From Paramacrobiotus metropolitanus (lineage: Eukaryota > Tardigrada > Eutardigrada > Parachela > Macrobiotidae): a DNA stretch of 64,000 nt. The DNA lies in contig NW_026570273.1 in assembly GCF_019649055.1 (NCBI RefSeq), positions 868,001 to 932,000 of the forward strand, given 5' to 3'. The notes under the pieces were generated by a model. That model was not told the origin of the DNA and did not search any database. It worked only from the letters and a program-made list of their open reading frames with translations. Both the position numbers and the translations under genes were made by a program. Positions within the stretch are counted from its first letter, which is position 1. Every line of letters starts with the position of its first letter. Shown in pieces: positions 58,813 to 64,000 of this stretch.

Positions 58813-60519
58813 TTAAGAAGGGCGTCTACTACTCTGGTTCCACGATTCACGGTTTGTCTTCAGCGAATGCATTTGCATTTTATCTGGAAAAACAATTCTC
58901 AGTTTCAATATTAGCAAATATGGAATATTTTTCGTCAAACGGTTACTATTGAAATGGTTCGGAAGCAGCCTATTTTTGGAAAAGGTAGGCTTCTGGGTGC
59001 ACCAACCTGATCTGGATCTGTCCGTTCCTTGTACACTGTAGGATGCTACGTTAGCTGCTGAGTCAAATGAAGAATTTCTGGCTGGATCGATGCGAGCAGA
59101 GGGTCTGACCTGCGACACCAGTCTTGCTCTACATCCGCTGATCAGGTTCCATAACTGCTGCCGATAGTCAGTCAGAAGGAGAAAATAAATAACCTAGGGT
59201 GAGGAACATCAATGACAGAACGCTTTAAATAGCTACTCGAGTAGATAGCCGCATGTTGATACAGTACGTAATGGCGGTTGTATATACGCTACATCAACTG
59301 AATTTTACCTATGAGAATTTTAATCATTACGTAGATCAAGAATTTTGTTTACAAGTTACCGAACTGGTTCCAGTTCAGGTTCGTCTTTCTCGTAATAAGC
59401 CTCTTACAACGAAGTTTTTAAGAACGGATAGTATCATGGCCTTAAATGATTCGCACACAAGCAGTTAGCAGTTGTCTTCGTATACAGTGCACGCGGTACA
59501 AATGCCTGTAGAATGAAGTAAATATACGGTAAAACCAAAGTATTTCGAAGAGGGTAAAATAGAAAGTGTGGGTGAATTTGTACAAAAGTGTTACTGTTTA
59601 CTGGGAAATTTTTTTGAAGCAATAAAATGCGAGTTTACGGCATACCGAAATCGAAGCAAAGCCTGCGAGCCCCACAACGCGCAGAGTTAGCTGCAGAAAC
59701 GGCTCAGATAATAATCGAGTAAATAAGAAGGCTATGACGGGTCCCGGTAGAATACAGCTGCTGTAGGAGACGAAGGCGGCAAAAAAGATATAGGCACTGC
59801 GATAGCGCCGACGCTGTCGCTGTCGCTGTATTCCCGGTACATCATCGTCCAGTGGCGCACTGGCTCCCCATCGGCGCCACTGTCGCCACATAATTACCAG
59901 GAAAACGCAAATATAACACAGGAACGACACGGCGATGGGTATGACAAAGGGGATAACCGTATACAGTCCGGACCACACAGAATTCTTGTAGACAATATTG
60001 CATGATCGCCACACCGTCAGACGCTTCACACTGCCCGCCAACTGCGCCATCTGCATCCCAGCCAGTGTCAGTCCAATCAATGCGGCAAAATGCTCATCGT
60101 ATACAGTACGAATTTCTTCGTCCATTTGGTTTACAAGTGGGGATGGCAACGAATCGGTTAAATGCTATCATGCAGTCGGCCCAGTCGATCCATGTGATTA
60201 AACATAAATAGAAGCAGAACATCCATGGACAAAACTGATCGCTGACTGGCTGGGAAAACGGCGTCCATTCGCTGGCGATTGCCGTAAGTTGGACACCTAA
60301 TCCACACTGGAAGGTCACCGCCACCTGGAGGGTCAGCAACAGCGCTTTGGACTTGGAGTGTATGCGCGAGGTAAGGATGCATGTTATGAGAAGAGCACTG
60401 GTTGTTGTTCCGATTATAGTAAAGAAAATCATGAAAGAGCACCATATTTGGATCTGCACGCGGTATTGGATCCATACTGGAGTTATGATTTCAGAAGTCT
60501 TGTGGGTTGCCCCGAGCAT
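58813..60519 (-). CDS. Rhodopsin-like GPCR 2 (FNRF type), with a frame break
   Basis: On the minus strand, a first coding block (60519 down to about 60140) carries helices 1-3 and ends DCMIAFNRFVAI. A second block (about 60149 to 59646) carries helices 4-7, including NSVWSGLYTVIPFVIPIAV and FASIS. It ends at a GTATGC donor and joins in phase 0 to a last exon, 59193-58813, that starts VIYFLLLTDYRQQLWNLIS. The two blocks overlap in different frames at a CCCC run (60139-60142) with no plausible intron, so there is either a one-base insertion or a sequence error. The intron position in helix 7 matches GPCR 1. A duplicate lies at 63302-64000. Ligand is unknown. Confidence 0.65.
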
Positions 60520-62441
60520 AGTAATAAGTTTTTAATTACAGAGTGCTATTTTCCAGACTAGTTTATACTGAAAAAATTGAAAAAAGGCAAGAATGAAGGT
60601 TGACTCAGAGACTTTCATTGAGATTTAATGATAAATTCGTTATTTTACGGTTTTTCAAATGGAAGATATAGAATTTGCTTTATCATCCATGAATTAAATA
60701 CTACTAATTTTAAATATCAATAAAACTATTTGAAAGAAGTATTATTTAAAAATACCATTTATTAAATAAATGAAGTATTGTTTAACCGAAAATTCCGGGA
60801 TTCTGTTGAACAGAACTTTCCTGGTGACAGATGCGATGGTGGAAGCATCCTCAACCACTCCCGGATTTTGCAAAGAGATTCTTAGATCTTTTCGAAATCT
60901 GTAGCTTTGAGTTCCACGCAAAGAATCTTTCCAGATATTTAGCATTCAAATCAGTTTAGAAATACCAAATACCAATACCACAAAATACAGTAGGTAATAA
61001 GGTATACGGTAGAGAATGTGCATTTTCGCACAAATATAATAAAAGTACAATCTTGCCCCGGCTCGATACTGCTTGTAAGACGCGAGTGAGTTAAAACTCG
61101 GAACTTTATAAACCAAAATAAATGTTTGCATATGCTGGCAAAGAAACTATCAAATTAGTGAAACATGTGTTTTGTAGTTCGTCAGTCTTAAGACGCGCGA
61201 CCACTTAAACATTCCTCAATCCTAAATAATCTTAAACAATCCTAAACATCAAGTGCTGAACACTGCCGATGACAATACAATCAGTAGAACGGTTTCGTTC
61301 TCAAAATGTAGACGGCTCACTCGAGATTGATGGACTGAATGAATACCGACATTCAGAAATCTCTGTCCAGGAACCCTGGAAGATGAGTCCGTGGCGATGT
61401 AAGAAAGATGATAATCCGATACGCAAAGCGGACGCTAACGAAAGGAGAAAATTAATAATCCAGTATACATACTACAGAAATGAAGTGCACCCGTGACGTG
61501 CTAAGATATAGGGATGCACACAGAGACCGGAAGTTTGTGTGACTGCTAATGCGGTATTTGTGTACGTGCAAATGAGAGCTTACCAGGTTGTTACAGTACT
61601 TTGATGAAACCCAAGAGTGATGACTTGGCATGTTTAAACATCGTACTAATAAAGTCCCGAAACCCAAAAAGATTTACTCTTGATTTTTTCAGTATGCGGG
61701 TTCCTACCCGCATTTTGCCCACCAGGTGTTAAATTCTCCCAGCAAAACAAAGTTGCCAGAAATGCTTACTTTTATAGCACTGCAGAAACTGCTTATGGTT
61801 TTTTAAATCGTAAAAATCAATAAACTTTCATGAAAAAATAAGATTAACGAACTACAGGAACTAGACCGGGTGTAGTGCACAAGAACCTGTCATTTTTCGT
61901 ACGGTCGTACGTATTACAAATGTTATTTCAGTACCCAACAAGTACGTTTTGTTTGGATAATCACAAACTGCAGTGAAAGGCAAGTCAAAAATCGAAAGGT
62001 AGGTCGTGCAATCAGCAGTTAGAAAGTGAGTCCCTTGGTGATGTGGGTGTTGCCGGTGAGCATAATACCATGAAAGTACAGTATTCTGTATTTATATGCA
62101 TAAAGTGAGCAAAATATAAGAAAAATTGCGGTACTGTGAAGGTCAGCCCGGGCGACTTGCAAATGCAGTTAGTTGCCAATTCCAGTATTCGGGCGATGGT
62201 CTAGTGCGCTTGTCGGCCAAACAACCCGCGTTACATCCATGCATTTTTACTGCACTGCTTTGTTTTTTATTTCTGATAGCGCCGTGATTTGTGTACTGAA
62301 GTCTAAATCTGTTGATTCATCTGCGGTCCAGTCTACAGAGATTTATTCAGAGTTAATAAGCACTCAGTACGTACTCTGTACTTAGGTATGTAAACGGTGC
62401 TGTGTAAAAATAACTCTTCGTCACTTTGATTGTAAATTTAG
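60520..62441. other. Intergenic, part of a 4.3-kb duplicated unit
   Basis: This is the upstream region of GPCR 2, AT-rich. One small open frame at 61269-61496 is listed separately. No other gene was seen. Confidence 0.4.
61269..61496 (+). CDS. Hypothetical 75-residue ORF
   Basis: It opens with an ATG, is hydrophilic and charged (PWRCKKDDNPIRKADANERR), and has no signal peptide or known domain. It could be a chance frame or a first exon whose partners I did not find. Confidence 0.2.
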   Translation: MTIQSVERFRSQNVDGSLEIDGLNEYRHSEISVQEPWKMSPWRCKKDDNPIRKADANERRKLIIQYTYYRNEVHP

Positions 62442-62900
62442 GTGGACGATTATCACGCAGGTAACTGTGTCCTTGCCTTTACGGTACAGTCTATTATTCC
62501 ATTAGCTGGCTTTACTATAAATGGTAGTGCATACTACACTAATCGAGTTTCACGAGGTTAAGATTCTCGAAACAGTCATGCAATAAAACATATTGTTACA
62601 AGTTTCATTCCGTAGTGGGACTGTTTGAATCTGGAAAAACGCTTACAAAATCCAGCATCCCATTGGAGGAGCTGGAGTACCGGTTCCTGCGCTCTCGTCA
62701 CACCCCAGTGCGACCAGTTTAGCCGGACCGAGTACCCCAAAGACAGAATTACAATGGCTGCCAGTCGTCATCCGTGCTGGGAACAGCACAACGGAAAGTT
62801 GCACACATCCACCCGATGCGATCCGTTTTCAGCACTGGATTTAGACTATTCTGGCAACTGGCAGCGAATAGGCAATGATCCCTTGTCGTCCCGGTCATAG
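62442..62900 (+). pseudogene. Duplicated otopetrin exons 10-11, decayed
   Basis: The segment from GTGGACGATTATCACGCA at 62442 matches otopetrin exon 10 (58131), and 62602-62900 matches exon 11, ending LDLDYSGNWQRIGND like the parent. The donor after exon 10 has changed from GTAATT to TCTATT, the acceptor ACAG/G has become ACAAG, and one base is missing in the TTTGAAATCTGG region, shifting the frame. No upstream otopetrin exons accompany it. It is a non-functional 3' fragment left by tandem duplication. Confidence 0.85.
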
Positions 62901-63301
62901 AATGCCATCGTCTTTAGTTAACAGATGTAAAAATGCCCGGTACAGGTGGACTGCTGTTGAATCATATAACCAGCAAAACTGTCAGTAATATCTGTACGAT
63001 TTCAAGAGCTGACCATTACAATTTTATGGCTCCGCATATTTAATTAAGCATTAAAATGGCAAAAATTAAAACCGAAAAATAGCAGTTTAGATGGCCACCG
63101 CAGAATTGCACTTATAAGAATATCTGAGCAGGGTGCACATTGCCTTAATTCCGCGATTTGCGAATTTTCTTCGTCGACCGCATTTGCATTATGCCTAAAG
63201 GAAAGGAAATCTGGATGTCAGTATTATGCAATAATTTTCGTCTACGGTTACTTTAGAAGAATTCAGAAGCTGCCAGTATTAAAAAATGTGGGCTTCGGAT
63301 T
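62901..63301. other. Duplicated 3' flank
   Basis: It corresponds to about 58590-58990 and lies between the otopetrin 3' end and the GPCR tail. No separate gene. Confidence 0.5.
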
Positions 63302-64000
63302 TCACGAACCTGATCTGGATCTGTCCGTTCCTTGAACACTGTAGGATGCTACGTTACTAACATTAGCTGTTCGGCCAAACGAAAAATTTCCAGCTGGCTC
63401 AATGCGAGCGGAGTGTCTGACCTGCGTCAGCAATCTTGCCCTACATCCGCTGATCAGGTTCCACAGCTGCTGCTGATAGTCAGTCAGAAGAAGAAAATAA
63501 ATCACCTAGACGAAGGTACACCAATAATTTGTAGTGCACTGAGATCCTCGATATAACACATGGTATTAACTAATCATGCAACTGAAGGTACGAGTACATC
63601 AGCTAAAATTTATCATCATCATTAAATAAAAAAGTGGGAAAACAAATTACCGAACTGGTTTTGGTTCACGTTCGTCTTTCTCTTTTCTACTTATTTATGC
63701 CTCTTATACCTCAGTTTCGCAAAGAACGGATAGTAAAGCTACTATTATTAGACGATAATCAATAATCCTTTTAGACTACTCTCCACAAGCGATTCTCGGG
63801 CTATACAAATATTTTGACTTTGAAATTACAGAAGTATTTCAGAGCGCGCGAAAACGAACGTCTGAATGGATATCTAGAAAGAGTTACGGACTGTTTTTGT
63901 TTGAGGGAATAAAACGTAAGCTTATGGCATACCGAAATCGATGCAAAGCCGGCAAGCCCCACAACGCGCAACGTTAGCTGCAGAAACGGCTCGGATAATA
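63302..64000 (-). CDS. Rhodopsin-like GPCR 3 (partial, duplicate of GPCR 2)
   Basis: The last exon is 63302-63505, starting VIYFLLLTDYQQQLWNLIS after a CTAG acceptor. The end of the preceding exon is 63933-64000, encoding EPFLQLTLRVVGLAGFASIS before a GTATGC donor. Both match GPCR 2 exons in the same order, offset by about 4.3 kb. The visible parts are open and properly spliced, so this copy may be the functional one. Most of the gene lies beyond the window. Its tail stops at RSRSGS, shorter than in GPCR 2. Confidence 0.75.

Overview
This is eukaryotic, intron-rich nuclear DNA from an invertebrate animal. The evidence is GT-AG introns of about 60 to 1,400 bases, non-LTR retrotransposons, MITEs, an insect-type gustatory receptor, an otopetrin, an M13 peptidase and rhodopsin-like receptors. 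The mix would fit a tardigrade or a related ecdysozoan, but that is an inference from gene style and I cannot prove it. Most genes were rebuilt by hand by joining exons whose splice phases agree, and several exons are too short to appear as long open frames.

Region 1 (1-31.7 kb) is a family expansion. Three direct tandem copies of one six-exon gene (1-2931, 15421-18731, 24536-30746) encode proteins of about 600 residues with a central F-box. The other exons match no family I recognise. Between the copies lie two paralogous small secreted proteins (12337-14001 and 22007-23380) and a secreted cysteine-rich peptide on the minus strand (19642-19986). Flanking non-coding DNA is duplicated with them, so this is a segmental duplication. 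Mobile DNA has invaded it: a broken non-LTR element (about 3760-7290), an intact one-ORF non-LTR element (about 7290-10537), two related MITEs (23579-24402), a 158-bp MITE, a 969-bp fold-back element and a retroelement fragment. The last three sit inside introns of the third F-box gene.

Region 2 (31.7-34.7 kb) is a 3,029-bp DNA transposon with about 165-bp terminal inverted repeats and a perfect 9-bp target duplication.

Region 3 (35-64 kb) is gene-dense and mostly concerns signalling and the cell surface. It holds a predicted pseudokinase, an 11-exon neprilysin-like M13 peptidase (-), a gustatory receptor-like 7TM protein, two tandem PAN/apple-like secreted proteins (-), a rhodopsin-like GPCR, an 11-exon otopetrin-type proton channel, and a second GPCR (-) carrying a one-base frameshift. 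A tandem duplication of about 4.3 kb copied the otopetrin 3' end (now a pseudogene) together with the second GPCR, whose copy runs off the window end.

The genes do not form an operon. Shared themes are chemosensation and ion sensing (gustatory receptor, GPCRs, otopetrin), secretion and extracellular processing (neprilysin, PAN proteins, small secreted peptides), and a young F-box family presumably acting in SCF ubiquitin ligases.
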